Under the pieces are notes generated by a model. That model saw only the letters and a list, made by a program, of their open reading frames with translations. It had not been told where the DNA came from and did no database searches. Of a stretch of 64,000 nt of DNA, positions 50,444 through 61,100 are shown piece by piece; within the stretch, counting starts at the first letter, position 1; each line of letters begins with the position of its first letter. The position numbers and the translations under genes are program-made. Source of the stretch: Leishmania mexicana MHOM/GT/2001/U1103 (lineage: Eukaryota > Euglenozoa > Kinetoplastea > Trypanosomatida > Trypanosomatidae); assembly GCF_000234665.1 (NCBI RefSeq), contig NC_018333.1:12501-76500 (forward strand), given 5' to 3'.

Positions 50444-51604
50444 CTACTTTTCCAGCTCGTGTGGTGCCACGCCGTGTGCTGTGGAGCCTTCAATACGGCC
50501 ATAGTACACCTCGCCAGCCCCATCGCCGGGCTCACTAGCCATCGATGGTGCTATGTGTGCTGATGTGTCTGACGTGGACGTCGACACCGCGGTGCTGGTG
50601 GTGATGTGGGGCAGGAGCGCCGGGTCTGCGTACACGGCTGTCGGCGGGACATGGCATGGGTGGACGTGCGCCCCGGAAGTATCGTCCCGGTCGCTGATGG
50701 GAGACGTCGCATCCATGTCCTCCATGTTGGCACCGCTCGACGTCTGGGAGTCGCCGGTCTCTATCTCGCTCTCCGCGGCCATCGGCAGCGGCGGCACAAC
50801 GGCCGAGCGCCCTCCTGCGTTGGTGCCATTCGCCGCTGCCGATGGCGTGGAGTAGGCAGGTGACATCTTTGGTGTTGTATGCGGCGAGGAGCGGTGAGTC
50901 ACTGTGTCTGTGGTGTGCAGCGTCTCGCAGGCGGCGCAGCGCGTGGCGGACGGGGCGTTGAGATAGGTGCAAACGCGGCACGGCCACACCTCGGGAGCCG
51001 AGCTCAGCTGCAGCGGCTTCACAGGCCGGTCACCAGAGGAGCTTGTGAAGCCGGCGCACTCCTTGGGGCTGATGGGAATTATGTCGCTCTTCTCCACGTC
51101 ACGGAAGCGCACGCGTCGATTCTGCACGTTGAGGCATCGCATCAAACTCTTGTGTGTCCGGAGCTCGAAGGAGGAGACCAGCGCCGACAGCCGAAGCAAC
51201 TCGCGATCATCCACGAAGAGACGTGAGTACTCGAGCAGCGTCAGGCGGGCGAGTCGCTGAGCTTTTTGGTGCGCCTCACCTTCGCCGCGCTTCATGGCTA
51301 GGTGAATGATGCGGTCTTGTATGTCGTAGTCCCTCGCCAGGGCTAAGTGGAAGGCGTAGTTGCACAGCGACACCAGCTGCTCCAGCAGCAGCAGGCCTCC
51401 GTAGGCCCTCCCTGGCTGATTATATTCGAGATAGAGTCGAATGGTTGACAGGATCAGTTCTGGGTGCCCGTCCGCGATAGTCACGCACTCGGTCAGAAAC
51501 TGCGAAAACTCCGGCTGCTCTCTCCTGAGCACGCACTCGGCCACAACGCGGCTGGCCCTGTACTTCAGCTTCACATCGGATACCACGGTGCGCAGGTAGT
51601 TCAT
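50444..51604 (-). CDS. VHS/ENTH-like domain protein with RanBP2-type zinc finger
   Basis: The protein is 386 aa from the ATG at 51604. Residues ~1-150 are all-helical and resemble VHS/ENTH-superhelix domains of endosomal adaptors (PELILSTIRLYLEYNQPGRA, then YGGLLLLEQLVSLCNYAFHL). A RanBP2-type zinc finger is at ~206-228: WPCRVCTYLNAPSATRCAACE, with Cys 209, 212, 223 and 226 in the C-x2-C-x10-C-x2-C spacing and the W and N of ubiquitin- or RNA-binding members. The C-terminal ~150 residues are Ser/Thr/Ala/Pro-rich and disordered. TOM1 and GGA-like proteins pair VHS with ubiquitin binding, so ubiquitinated-cargo sorting is plausible. The VHS call is by pattern and could also be another alpha-superhelix. 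Confidence 0.72.
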   Translation of the reverse strand: MNYLRTVVSDVKLKYRASRVVAECVLRREQPEFSQFLTECVTIADGHPELILSTIRLYLEYNQPGRAYGGLLLLEQLVSLCNYAFHLALARDYDIQDRIIHLAMKRGEGEAHQKAQRLARLTLLEYSRLFVDDRELLRLSALVSSFELRTHKSLMRCLNVQNRRVRFRDVEKSDIIPISPKECAGFTSSSGDRPVKPLQLSSAPEVWPCRVCTYLNAPSATRCAACETLHTTDTVTHRSSPHTTPKMSPAYSTPSAAANGTNAGGRSAVVPPLPMAAESEIETGDSQTSSGANMEDMDATSPISDRDDTSGAHVHPCHVPPTAVYADPALLPHITTSTAVSTSTSDTSAHIAPSMASEPGDGAGEVYYGRIEGSTAHGVAPHELEK

Positions 51605-53519
51605 TCTGCACCACTCCTAGTCCCGTACAACCTTTTCTTTGCGTGCTCGTGTGCGTGTGCGTCTCTCTGGACGTCTGTGAGGAGTTCCTGGCCTCACGGC
51701 ACTCGTCGGCGCGATGCCTTTCAAGAAAGCAGCGGCGTCCTCGAGTGCGCGCACACGCACAGAAAGCTCGGCCAGCTGAAAATGACAGGAAGGGGGGAGG
51801 CACAGCCGCACGCACGCACGCATACTACAGCAACGGACAACGTGTTTGGGCACAACGGTGTCCGACCGAATGATGCATATACAAGCGCACAGCGGTAAGA
51901 GGAAAGGACGTTACAAGATGAGCACAAGCCAGCTGATGGGTTGGAGTCGCGCAGCCGTTCGAGGAGGCAAGAGAAGCACGCGCTCCGGTCGGGGGGCGGA
52001 TGGACCCGTGAGCTCTTCACAGAAGAAACGGAAGAAAATGAGCGTTTTAAAAGAAGCTGAAAAGCGGAGTGGATGTCGTGAGGCTGCGCACACGGCAACA
52101 GAGAGGTGGAGCAACGGGAAGTGGCCGCCGTGATGCGTCCTACACCTCTGCCAGTGCCTGCCCGTGTGTGTGTGGGTGTGGGTGTGTGTGTGTGTGTGTG
52201 CCCAAGTGCACCTGCCTTCTCGCGCTCCCAGGGAGGCAAGGGCGGGGCAGTAGAAGTGTGCGATAGTGTACGGATTGAGAAAGCAAGAAAGGCAGCAGAA
52301 GCAGCGCAAAGAAATGGAGAGGATGAAGGCAGAGCGACGCACACGGAGGGGGGCGAGGGACAGTCGTCGAAAGACCGTGCGCGTGCCTCTCTGCCACACA
52401 CCAAAGTCGGTCCCACGGCGAGAAGCAGTGACAGTTGTGGCACAGACAATCGGCGCCGTCCCTGCTTCCACCCGTTCCACGTCGGCTTAGGAGGGAGGCT
52501 ATGTAATGATGGGGCGATTTTGTTCGTATCCAAGGGATGGGTGCACCCAGAGAGAAGTGTATGTGTGTGTGTGTGGTGGGGGGGGGGGATCTGTGCTGCG
52601 AGCACTACTCCCTCTTGAGCAAGCGCCGCCGTTAGGCTCCCAAGCTTTCGCTAGAAGCACTGGGAAGTGGGGCTCCTGGCAATGGACACGCACTCTTGTC
52701 GCTGTGCACGGCACGAAACGCGGTAGGATGTCTTGGAGAGAAAGAGAGGAGGTGGGGAACAATCCCGGCAGTGTTACCTGGCCCGTAGGTGCGAGCGATG
52801 TGGGAAAGTGTAACGAAGGGAGAGTGTTGGCGTGAGTCGGTTGCAGAGGCGCGCCAACGGGGGTGCGAGACAGAGAGCCGCCAAGAATCGGTTTCCGAAA
52901 GGGATGGCAGTCGGGGACGGCGTCGATTGAAAAGTGCGGGGGGTCGTGGTGGCAGGTGTTCGGCAAGAAGTCGCGTGCGCTGTGAGATGAAAAATGACGG
53001 GCACATATCACAGTGCGCCAGAGGAGACCGTCCCGCCAACTTTCCGCCTCCAAAGCAGAGGGCAGCGCAGGCGTCACAGCAGGAGGACTACCGCCGCACG
53101 TGCTCACTCTTCCTCATGCGCACGCTCCGACGGACGCTGCGTTGAAGGCGTCGCATCGAGGACGTGACGTACAACGCTAGATGTGCATGCTTTTCTTTGC
53201 GTCAACGAACTCGGTCGCATCATGGCACACCTGTAAGTGAGAGAGGAAGGGAGGTGGGGCTATGTGATTGCCCAAAGCAAACGGAGCGAAGGTCTCACCG
53301 CTGCCTTGCAATGCCCCTTCCTCGCCCCCGCCCCCGCCTCCGGACAATATTGGAGAAGTAGAGGGGGTACATCGCCAAGCAGATCCTCCCCGAGCCCCCC
53401 CCCCTGCCTCATGCCCGAGGCGGTGCAGGGTTGCACGGTGACACGGTCACACACACGCACACACACACACTTACATACAACCAGACAACCACAGGAACAA
53501 CAAAGACATCGACTGCGCC
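51605..53519. other. 1.9-kb intergenic/UTR with (TG)n tracts, no gene seen
   Basis: (TG)n runs lie at 52164-52200 and 52559-52575, a G-rich run at 52577-52588, C-rich sequence at 53395-53404 and (CA)n at about 53448-53470. The longest frames are Thr/His- or Arg-rich low complexity. It should hold the 3'UTR of the carrier gene and the acceptor of the VHS gene. Confidence 0.55.
52164..52200. repeat. imperfect (TG)n tract
   Basis: TG repeats interrupted by single G insertions in the intergenic region. Confidence 0.75.
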
Positions 53520-54587
53520 TCACGGAGCTTTGCGCGCAAATTCGTACGGCAGCGGGTGCGTCACGTAGGCGGGGGCCGCGACGGAGGTGAGGGACTGCGT
53601 GTGGGTTGGTTTCGCTGTCGCCTCGGGGTGCAGGTATTCGGTGTAGCGTCGAGTGCTCACGTCGTACGCAGTCATGACCAACGCCATCGGCACCGCGTTC
53701 AGAATCGGCTTACCCCGGAAGAAGCCGTCGTACAGCTTCGTGATGCCGTGGCGCCGGCGCAAATCGAGAAAGAGCGAGCGATAATTCTGCGGTCGCCCGC
53801 GAGTGGTGGAGTTGATGATGTGCAGCTGCTGTCGCAGAGACTGCACCGGATACTGGGCCACCATGCCGAGGAACGTGGCGAGGTGGCAGTAAAGAAACAG
53901 CACCATGGAATGGCGATACACACCATCGTAGCGCAGCCAGTTGTAGAGACCGAGCTGAAGGGCGAACTGCAGCGAGCAACCCAGCAGCGCGACGGTGAAA
54001 CCGCGATACACACCGAGCAGCACCTGCGGCCGCTCTCGCAGCGCCGTCATGAGGACGTCCGCGGCGCCGCTAAACTGGCGTGGTCCCGTTGGGACCTCTG
54101 CCGTTGCACGCAACACGTCGTAAGGATGGCGTACCGTAGCGTACAGCACACCTGTCATGGCGCCAGCGGCAAAGCCACGGCGGCGGTTGTCCCACTGCGC
54201 CGTGACCGGCGCCGTCTCCAAACAGTGTCGCAGCACGGCAAAGGTGGAGAGCAGAAAGCCGTAGTGCGCCGCCAGCCACACGAAGGAGCGGCCCTGCCAC
54301 CATCGTGTGTGGAACAGCACCCGGAAGAACTGGGCTCGCTTATCGGACATGTAAATGCGGCTGGACTCGCCGGGGACGTCGCTAAGAAAGTAAAAGCGGC
54401 CCAGCTTCTCAATCGGCACCGTCACGAACGCGCAGGCCGCGGAGCAGCCCACGATGACGGCGCCGTGCTGGTGCATCGTGAGTTGCGTCTCCGAGTACCC
54501 TTGGCGGTGGGCGATGGGCTGCTGGTACGGGGTGTTGGTGCGGTAGCCGAAGGTGCTGCGGTAGCCCCTCGAGCTATCGAAGCTCAT
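53520..54587 (-). CDS. divergent mitochondrial carrier (SLC25) family protein
   Basis: The protein is 355 aa from the ATG at 54587 (MSFDSSRGYRSTFGYRTNTP). After a ~45-residue Tyr/Ser/Gln-rich N-terminus come three rough repeats of the carrier fold. The signature helix ends are VTVPIEKLGRFYF (repeat 1), VRHPYDVLRATAEV (repeat 2) and AQYPVQSLRQQLHI (repeat 3), all PxxxxR/K-like. Repeat 2 keeps the canonical PxDxxR. Gly-rich even-helix motifs (YRGFTVALLGCSLQ, YDGFFRGKPILNAVPMALV) follow repeats 2 and 3. It belongs in the inner mitochondrial membrane with six helices. The substrate cannot be inferred: signature residues of repeats 1 and 3 are degenerate. The C-terminal tail of ~40 residues is polar. 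Confidence 0.82.
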   Translation of the reverse strand: MSFDSSRGYRSTFGYRTNTPYQQPIAHRQGYSETQLTMHQHGAVIVGCSAACAFVTVPIEKLGRFYFLSDVPGESSRIYMSDKRAQFFRVLFHTRWWQGRSFVWLAAHYGFLLSTFAVLRHCLETAPVTAQWDNRRRGFAAGAMTGVLYATVRHPYDVLRATAEVPTGPRQFSGAADVLMTALRERPQVLLGVYRGFTVALLGCSLQFALQLGLYNWLRYDGVYRHSMVLFLYCHLATFLGMVAQYPVQSLRQQLHIINSTTRGRPQNYRSLFLDLRRRHGITKLYDGFFRGKPILNAVPMALVMTAYDVSTRRYTEYLHPEATAKPTHTQSLTSVAAPAYVTHPLPYEFARKAP

Positions 54588-55515
54588 TGTGAAACAGCCC
54601 AACTGTAGTAATACCGTTGCATCGCTGTACGGGTGTGTGCCCGCTGTGTGTGCGTCTTCTCGCCACCCACGCGCAACTCTGCCCGAGAGGTCAGCGTGCA
54701 AGCATACGCATCAAGGCACACGTCCAGAGAAGCAGAGGGAAAGTCGAGAGAAGCACAGGGGAGGAGGTGAATGAAGGCAGGGGGACATCGATGCAACGCA
54801 ACGTACACGCACCCAGCGATAACGTTAACGCGCTCCAGAGAGACAGAACCCGGATGGGCTGAATCAAGTCCACGCATGCGCACATGCACGTGATCTGAGT
54901 GCGACAGGAGAGAACGCGTAACAAGGTGGAAAAGAGACCAGCACCTCCAAGCGCGCGTAGGCGCCAGTCGCGGCTCGATGTGCGTGAGCGATCACTGCCG
55001 CGTGCGCCTCGTCCGTCATTTTTCCCCATGCCATTCGGATCTACAGAGTCGCATAACGCTCCCATGACAAAGCTCGCTCTGTCTTCAACGAACTTGGAAG
55101 ACGAAATACTGGGACGCAGGCCAGCGCCGTGGCCTCCACGAGCGAGCACAAGGCCCAGTACTGCAAGCACGCACACCTACATCGAAAAGAAGGCTTTGCC
55201 CATAACAGCAGAAGAAGCACTGCGTCTACTCTATAAGCACGTATGCGAAATCTTGTCGGGAGTCATGGGAGAGATGCGGACAAGGACAGCAGGCGTCACG
55301 CCAGGCCACCATCACCACCACACACACACACACACACCTCTCGCTCTCCTCGTGGATGCAGTAGAGAGGACGGAAGACAGAGTGGCGGGTGGGGAGCGGG
55401 AAGGGAAAAAAATGAGAAACGAGTCGAAGGGGATGGACACGACGGCAGTGCAGCTGCGCACCAAAAATGCCAGCAAGAGGAACAACTCGCAGTACATCAA
55501 CGCCGTCTCGGCGCA
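54588..55515. other. intergenic/UTR with (CA)n, no gene seen
   Basis: A (CA)n run lies at 55317-55337. Pyrimidine-rich transcript sequence near 54720-54775 is the probable acceptor region for the carrier gene. No coding-like frame is seen. Confidence 0.6.
55317..55337. repeat. (CA)n microsatellite
   Basis: A CA run downstream of the conserved hypothetical gene at 55516. Confidence 0.75.
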
Positions 55516-57267
55516 TCACAGAAAGTGGCTGAACTTCTCCATGCAGGAACGGCTAATCTCGTCTCCGCGACGGCGAAAGACCTCCTCGAGGTAGCTCACC
55601 ACGTCGAGCTCCACCTCAGCCGACGGACGATCCAAGCGCCGCCCAGACGTGACCAAGTACGGGGCGACCATGTAGTGCGACATCGACGTAGTCGCGGGAT
55701 CGCCATGCACAGGAAGGAGCCCCAGCACCTCCACCAGCCCTTGCAGCTCTTCCTCCGTCAGCGTGCCCACGAGCGGGGCTGCCAGCTCGGCATGCGCCGT
55801 CGGCATCACGTGAGGATCATCGGCCAATGTTGTGGAGTACGTTGCGTACCATGCATCCATGGCTAAGGCAACCAGCTCCTCCTGCACCTGTGCAACAGGG
55901 TCCAACACGAGCTCGTCCTCGCCTCCGGCCATACGCTCGTCATCGGGCTGAGAAATGGCACTGTGTTGATCCGACTGCATGCTTCCGCTGTCGCGACCCG
56001 CGACCGGCACGACGCTTTCCGGAGCAATGCCGCCGCTGCCCACCTCAAGGGCTAGGAACGACGGGTAGAACGGGTTCTCTCGCTCCACTGACGTCTTCTG
56101 CTCGCCGCGCCACCGCGTCGGACGCACTTGCGGCCCGGCGCCATGCCTCCTACCGCGGAGGCCAAGCGCCTTCGCCTGTCGCTTGTGGGACGCGTTCAGC
56201 GTGAGCGCGAACTCAAAGTCATGCGTCATTTCGAACAGCTCCGCGTCGAGCGCGAGAAGCTGCCGCTGCCGGTGACGGCGTGTCTGCAGCCGCGTCAGCG
56301 TGCTGACGCCGTCGTTGAGCACCTCTGTCCGCATGTTCAGGCATACGGGCACGCGCAGCAGCGTCGGGTTCATGGCGTCGGGTGCGACACGGATGCAGCT
56401 GCTCCACAGCACCCACATGCGACTCTGATCGTCCGTCTTCACGTACAGGATGAGTCGCGAGATGCGCTTTTTCTCTGTGGCGTAGAAGTGGTCTGCGATG
56501 CTCTCGCACAGCTGCGTCACCTGTCTCTTGGTTTCGTCGGCGACAAGGGTCTCATCACTGAGGTACGGCGCTCCATCAAACGTTGCAGCGCGATTTGCCA
56601 GCGGCACGACGTGATCCGTCAGCCGGGAGCGGTTTGTGCGGCGGTAAACGGTCGTGATGTATGGGGTCCAGATCACCTGCAGCTGGAAGTTGCGCCGACT
56701 GAACCCCTCGCCTTTGGGGATGACGAACTTCTGCAGCACACCGTCCGGCTTGCGTTTCTGGTCAAACAGAAAGCAGCGCAGAGCGTCGGCCGTGAAAAAC
56801 TCCACGTACGTGAGCTGCTGATTGGCATAGGTGTGCGCCTTCAGCTGCTGCGGCGTGAGCACCTCCTTCCAAGCCTCCTCCACGTCGACGCTCGTGTGGA
56901 AGAACTGAGCAACGATGTCGCAGCCCTTCACGGACTCGGAAAAGTGCGCGTACATGGTCTGCGCATCCAGCATCGACGCTGGTCGCTTCACGATCTCGCT
57001 GTTCTTGCGATCGTAGGCGTACCACGCGCGGGGGAAGTTGTGGTTGAACACGACCGTATCTGGCAAGAGCACCGTGGACATGGAGTGCTCCCGGCCCTTG
57101 ACATTCTTGTTCAGGTACTGATAGAGATGCACGCACAGGCCGTCACCCTCCACCGGATGCTGCTTCACCCAGTCCTTTGTGCAAGTGACACGAATGCCGG
57201 ACGGAGACTCGAAGCCGTCCTCGCACCGCGGCGCGCCCGGCGGGATCGGCGCCAACTCTGGCTTCAT
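55516..57267 (-). CDS. conserved hypothetical protein
   Basis: The protein is 583 aa from the ATG at 57267 (MKPELAPIPPGAPRCEDGFE). The N-terminal ~360 residues look like one or two compact mixed alpha/beta domains, Tyr/Phe/Trp-rich (FNHNFPRAWYAYDRKNSEI, FQLQVIWTPYITTVYRRTNR, ISRLILYVKTDDQSRMWVLW). A basic helical segment (RLQTRRHRQRQLLALDAELF) follows, then a low-complexity linker (~390-460). The C-terminal domain contains LTEEELQGLVEVLGLLPVHG and ends EISRSCMEKFSHFL. There is no signal peptide or membrane segment. I do not recognise the family. The domain layout would fit a flagellar or cytoskeletal protein, but nothing in the sequence proves it. Confidence 0.82.
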   Translation of the reverse strand: MKPELAPIPPGAPRCEDGFESPSGIRVTCTKDWVKQHPVEGDGLCVHLYQYLNKNVKGREHSMSTVLLPDTVVFNHNFPRAWYAYDRKNSEIVKRPASMLDAQTMYAHFSESVKGCDIVAQFFHTSVDVEEAWKEVLTPQQLKAHTYANQQLTYVEFFTADALRCFLFDQKRKPDGVLQKFVIPKGEGFSRRNFQLQVIWTPYITTVYRRTNRSRLTDHVVPLANRAATFDGAPYLSDETLVADETKRQVTQLCESIADHFYATEKKRISRLILYVKTDDQSRMWVLWSSCIRVAPDAMNPTLLRVPVCLNMRTEVLNDGVSTLTRLQTRRHRQRQLLALDAELFEMTHDFEFALTLNASHKRQAKALGLRGRRHGAGPQVRPTRWRGEQKTSVERENPFYPSFLALEVGSGGIAPESVVPVAGRDSGSMQSDQHSAISQPDDERMAGGEDELVLDPVAQVQEELVALAMDAWYATYSTTLADDPHVMPTAHAELAAPLVGTLTEEELQGLVEVLGLLPVHGDPATTSMSHYMVAPYLVTSGRRLDRPSAEVELDVVSYLEEVFRRRGDEISRSCMEKFSHFL

Positions 57268-58138
57268 GCCACGGCGACACGCTCTCGGCTCGTGTGTGTG
57301 TGTGTGTGTGTGTGTACGTGTGTATGTGCGCGCAAGGGATGGCCCTTGACAGCTAACAGAGGAGTGGGCACTCCAGAGTACATGCGCAGAGGATCAGCAC
57401 GGCGAAGACACACAGAGAGCGTAGGAGGAGGAAGGGCGAGTAGGAGAGGCGGGCTGTGTTCCGTCCGGTGCGTGGGAGGTTTGTCGTACAGGCAAGAGAG
57501 AGAGTCGCGGCCGTGGCAGGAGATGTAGCCGCCGCGTTGCTGCAGCTGCCTGCTCTGCTGCGGGGATGAGATCCAGGGGGCGCAAGAGCCGGTCTCACGC
57601 GGTGCCTTGACGGGTTACGCCGTGAAGAGGGGGAGGATGTTTGGCGGTGGTGGTAGGGAGGAGCGATGTGCTCGCAACGCACTCGTCGAGTGTCGCGCCC
57701 ATGAGAGACCAGAGTGAGGGAGGGGCCAGACCCACAATGGAGCTTGGTCTCCCACTCACGCCCGCTCAGCGCGGTGCTGCAATTTGGCGTCGGCATTATA
57801 AACAGAAGAGAAACGCAAATGTAGAGGGGGTCACGCATACAGAGACATGAAAACCACACACACACACGTGCGCACAGGGAGAGAAACGTGCCGCTCCACG
57901 AGATGGACGCACACGCCCGCAACACAAGGAAACACACCGAAGAAAAGCGCTGAAAGCAACGTTTGTATGCGCGAGAGAGAGCACTAATAAGAAAGAAAAG
58001 CTCAAGGAGGCACCGAAAAACTGTGCGCCCTGCCCACTCAGTGCCACACGCACAGGCACTCCACCACGCAGCGGCTCACCACGGGGCACAACACGAAATG
58101 AGCACGTACACAGTAAGCGTACGCCATTGCCGCTCCGC
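57268..58138. other. intergenic/UTR with (TG)n, no gene seen
   Basis: (TG)n at 57292-57314 lies directly upstream of the hypothetical gene. It reads (CA)n in the transcript, so it does not provide the pyrimidine tract. No coding-like frame is seen. It should also hold the 3'UTR of PAN2. Confidence 0.6.
57292..57314. repeat. (TG)n microsatellite
   Basis: A perfect TG run about 25 nt upstream of the ATG at 57267. Confidence 0.8.
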
Positions 58139-61100
58139 CTACCGCTCCATGGACTTGCGCACGGCCTCTAGCACTTCGCTGGCAGTGGGGGCATCGTCAT
58201 CGCCGTCCTCGTCATCCTCGTCACCTTCGGTCGCCACCGCCGCCGCCATGTCAAACGTGTTTACGTCCCTTTCGTCGTCCTCCGGCACGGCCTTTACCAT
58301 CTTCTCGAGTACAGGTGAACCCATCACGGACACTGGCGGGGTCTGCGGGGTATCGCGGAACAACGACTTCGTATCGGGCACGTACCAGCTCGTCTCAGCA
58401 CCTTTGGCCATGAGATGGTCCAGCACGCTCTCGAAGGTGCCCTCGCTCTTGAGCTGCTGGTACTTGCGGTAGAGACGCAGTGACGTGCGGGCGTCCTCGA
58501 TTGAGTCGTGCTCGTCCTCCTGCACGCTCTCGCCGAGCACGTGGTATGCCAAGAAGCGCAGCGAGAGGTACCGGGACCCGGGCTTGTGGAATATCTCGAG
58601 TGTGTCGATGATCTGCTTGCGCGGCACGACGATGTTGCACACGCGGAAGTCTTGAGCGAGGCCGTGGCCAACAAAGACAACGCCACCGTCGACCAGCGCG
58701 CGCAACTTCAGGTACGTCGACTTGAGCGACGTTAGGCTCTTGGACGACTCAAGTGGGTCGAGGTCACCGGGGTGGATGCCGCTGTACTGCGTCACGTAGT
58801 CCTCGATCTCCTCGGGAATGTGCACGTAGTCGTCCACGATGGTGCGTTCATCGCCGTCCTTGCTGCTCAGGATGCAGCTCACACGGGCTAGGCCCATGTG
58901 CGGCTTGCGCTGCGACACGTAGAACATCTCGTTGCCCTCGTCTCGGCTCGCCCATTTGAGCACCACGTACTCTGCGTCGATGGCGATGAGGTCGCCAGCT
59001 CTGATCTCCGTGTACGAGGACAACGGCGATCGGAAGGCCTGCTTCGCCGGGTCTCGCAGCAGCGGACGCGACAGCACGTCGTTTGTCAGCAGGGGGCCAA
59101 GTAGATGCCACAAGTTCGGGGTGCGCGAGTCGTCCAGGCGGGCGTACGGCGGCGTGGTAAGGTTGTCAAGGGCGTAGAAGGTGACCACGGCCGAGTAGGA
59201 GCGCAGCGCGGGCACCAGGCGCTCCAGCTCTTGCATCTTCATCGGCGCCGTCACGCGGTAGTCGTTCACGAGTGAAAAACTGTCATCCTTGATGCGCTGC
59301 TGGCTGACGAAGTTGCCCGTGTCCTCCACGTCGTCGGCGAGGTGCACGATATTGCTGTTCAGCACGTAATTGTAGTCCTCCTTGCCCGCACGCGAAATCT
59401 TGAGGCTCGTTGGCGGCTTCAGGTTGCTGTGCTCCGGGTTCAGGAGGAGGACGATGATGGGTGGAAGCCGTTTAATCTGCACCTGGTCTTTATACCCCTC
59501 CAGCTGCTTCAGCAGGTGCTGCAGCCCCTCATCCACCTTGAGCGCGGAGCCGGGCACCTCCCAGTAGAAACGCGGTTCAATGTGCACGCGGCCGTTTGAC
59601 GTGAACTCGGTGCCAAAGAGAGCTGCGATGGCGCCATCGTACTCGGGCGGTGCTTCGTAGTTCATGAAGGGGTAGGCCTTCTGGTCTTGCAGATCCTTGT
59701 GCAGTGTCTCCAGCACCAGCCGCTGCCCCAGGTGCATCTTCGCCACCGCATCATCGCGGTTCTTTGGCCGCTGAAACACGTCTGTATTGGCGAAAGCACG
59801 GATCTGCCGCAACGTCCGAATGAAGTGCGCCACCGGCACAATCGGCGGCAGCGCCTCGCCCTTCATCCCCATCACACTCGCGGATGTGGTCAACATGTTG
59901 GCGAAGATGAAGGCGATCTCGCACGTCATGCAGAACTCCCGCTTGCAGATGTGCCGCAGGATGACCTTGCGGATGGGAAACTCGGGCGGCTGGCATAGAT
60001 AGAGCGACTGCAGAAGCGGCGTGATCCAACACTCAGGGAAGCTGTTGTCGATGCCGATGACACGCTGTGCGATCTCGTTGTAGCTGCGCCAGTCCAGCTT
60101 GTGCTGGACGCTGTAGCAGACCTGCAAGGAGTCCTCCATCGGGCTGTACTCGCCGCCGCCACCACGCGAGGACTTGTGCTTGCGCTTCATATCTTTGCGC
60201 AGCTCGAGCAGCGCCTCTTGCGCGCAGGCTGGGTCGTCGCCGAGCTGCGTGTTGAAGGGGTACGGGTTCGGCAAGATGGAGCTGAGCTTGTCCTTCGGAT
60301 CTGGCAGGCAGCTGTCTGCCCGCATCAGCCCCCACTCGTTCGGCACAATGCTGTGCGACTCGTAGTTGACGCACCGCAGCTTCTGAGGCACGGTAAGGAT
60401 CATGTAGTCCTCCTCAGGCCAGTTGGAGGCGAGGGTGCCGAGGTCGACCGAGTCGTCGAAGCCGTCTGCGATGTTCGGCTCCTCCCAGCTGTGATGGTAG
60501 ACTGGGTGCTTCGGCCGCACCGGCTGAACAAACGTGGACATCACGTAGTCGTCTCGCGTGGCTGGGTGGGCGAGGGCGTAGAAGGTGCCCTTGTCGTTCC
60601 CGATGGCGGCGCACATGTTGGACGGGGAGACAGCCACGGCGGTGCAGCTGCCCTCGCTCAGGGGGCTCGACGAGAACACCGGCTTCTCCTGGTCCAGCTG
60701 GATAATGTGGAAGCCTGCAGGCGACAGCAGGAAGGCGCGGTCGCTCGACAGCCCGAAGCCGTCCTGGTAGCGGCGCATCTGCGTCACATTGCCGGACGGG
60801 ATGTCCTGAATCGTCGACACCGCCTCCGACATTTTGCGTACATCGAACACCTTCACAAAGGACGTCGCCGACCGCTCCGAGTATGCCGCCATCACCGTGT
60901 TGTCGAACACCTCCAGCGCCATGACGCGGTTCCGCGACGGGGTAACCTGGCCAACCAGGCTAAGATCAGACGCATTGCGCACGTACACGGCGCCAGAGGC
61001 GCTCCCGGTGGCAACCCATCGGTCGCACTGCTTCAAAGCCACCAACGTCGCCTCCATCGGAACGGTGAGCTGGTCCGTCTCTTGGTGGTTGAGGATCAGC

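Noticed and set aside
51721..52605. 294-codon minus-strand frame between VHS and carrier genes
   Set aside because: Made of translated (TG)n/(CA)n tracts (HTHTHT, PTPTHT) and Ser/Pro/Cys-rich UTR; no domain.
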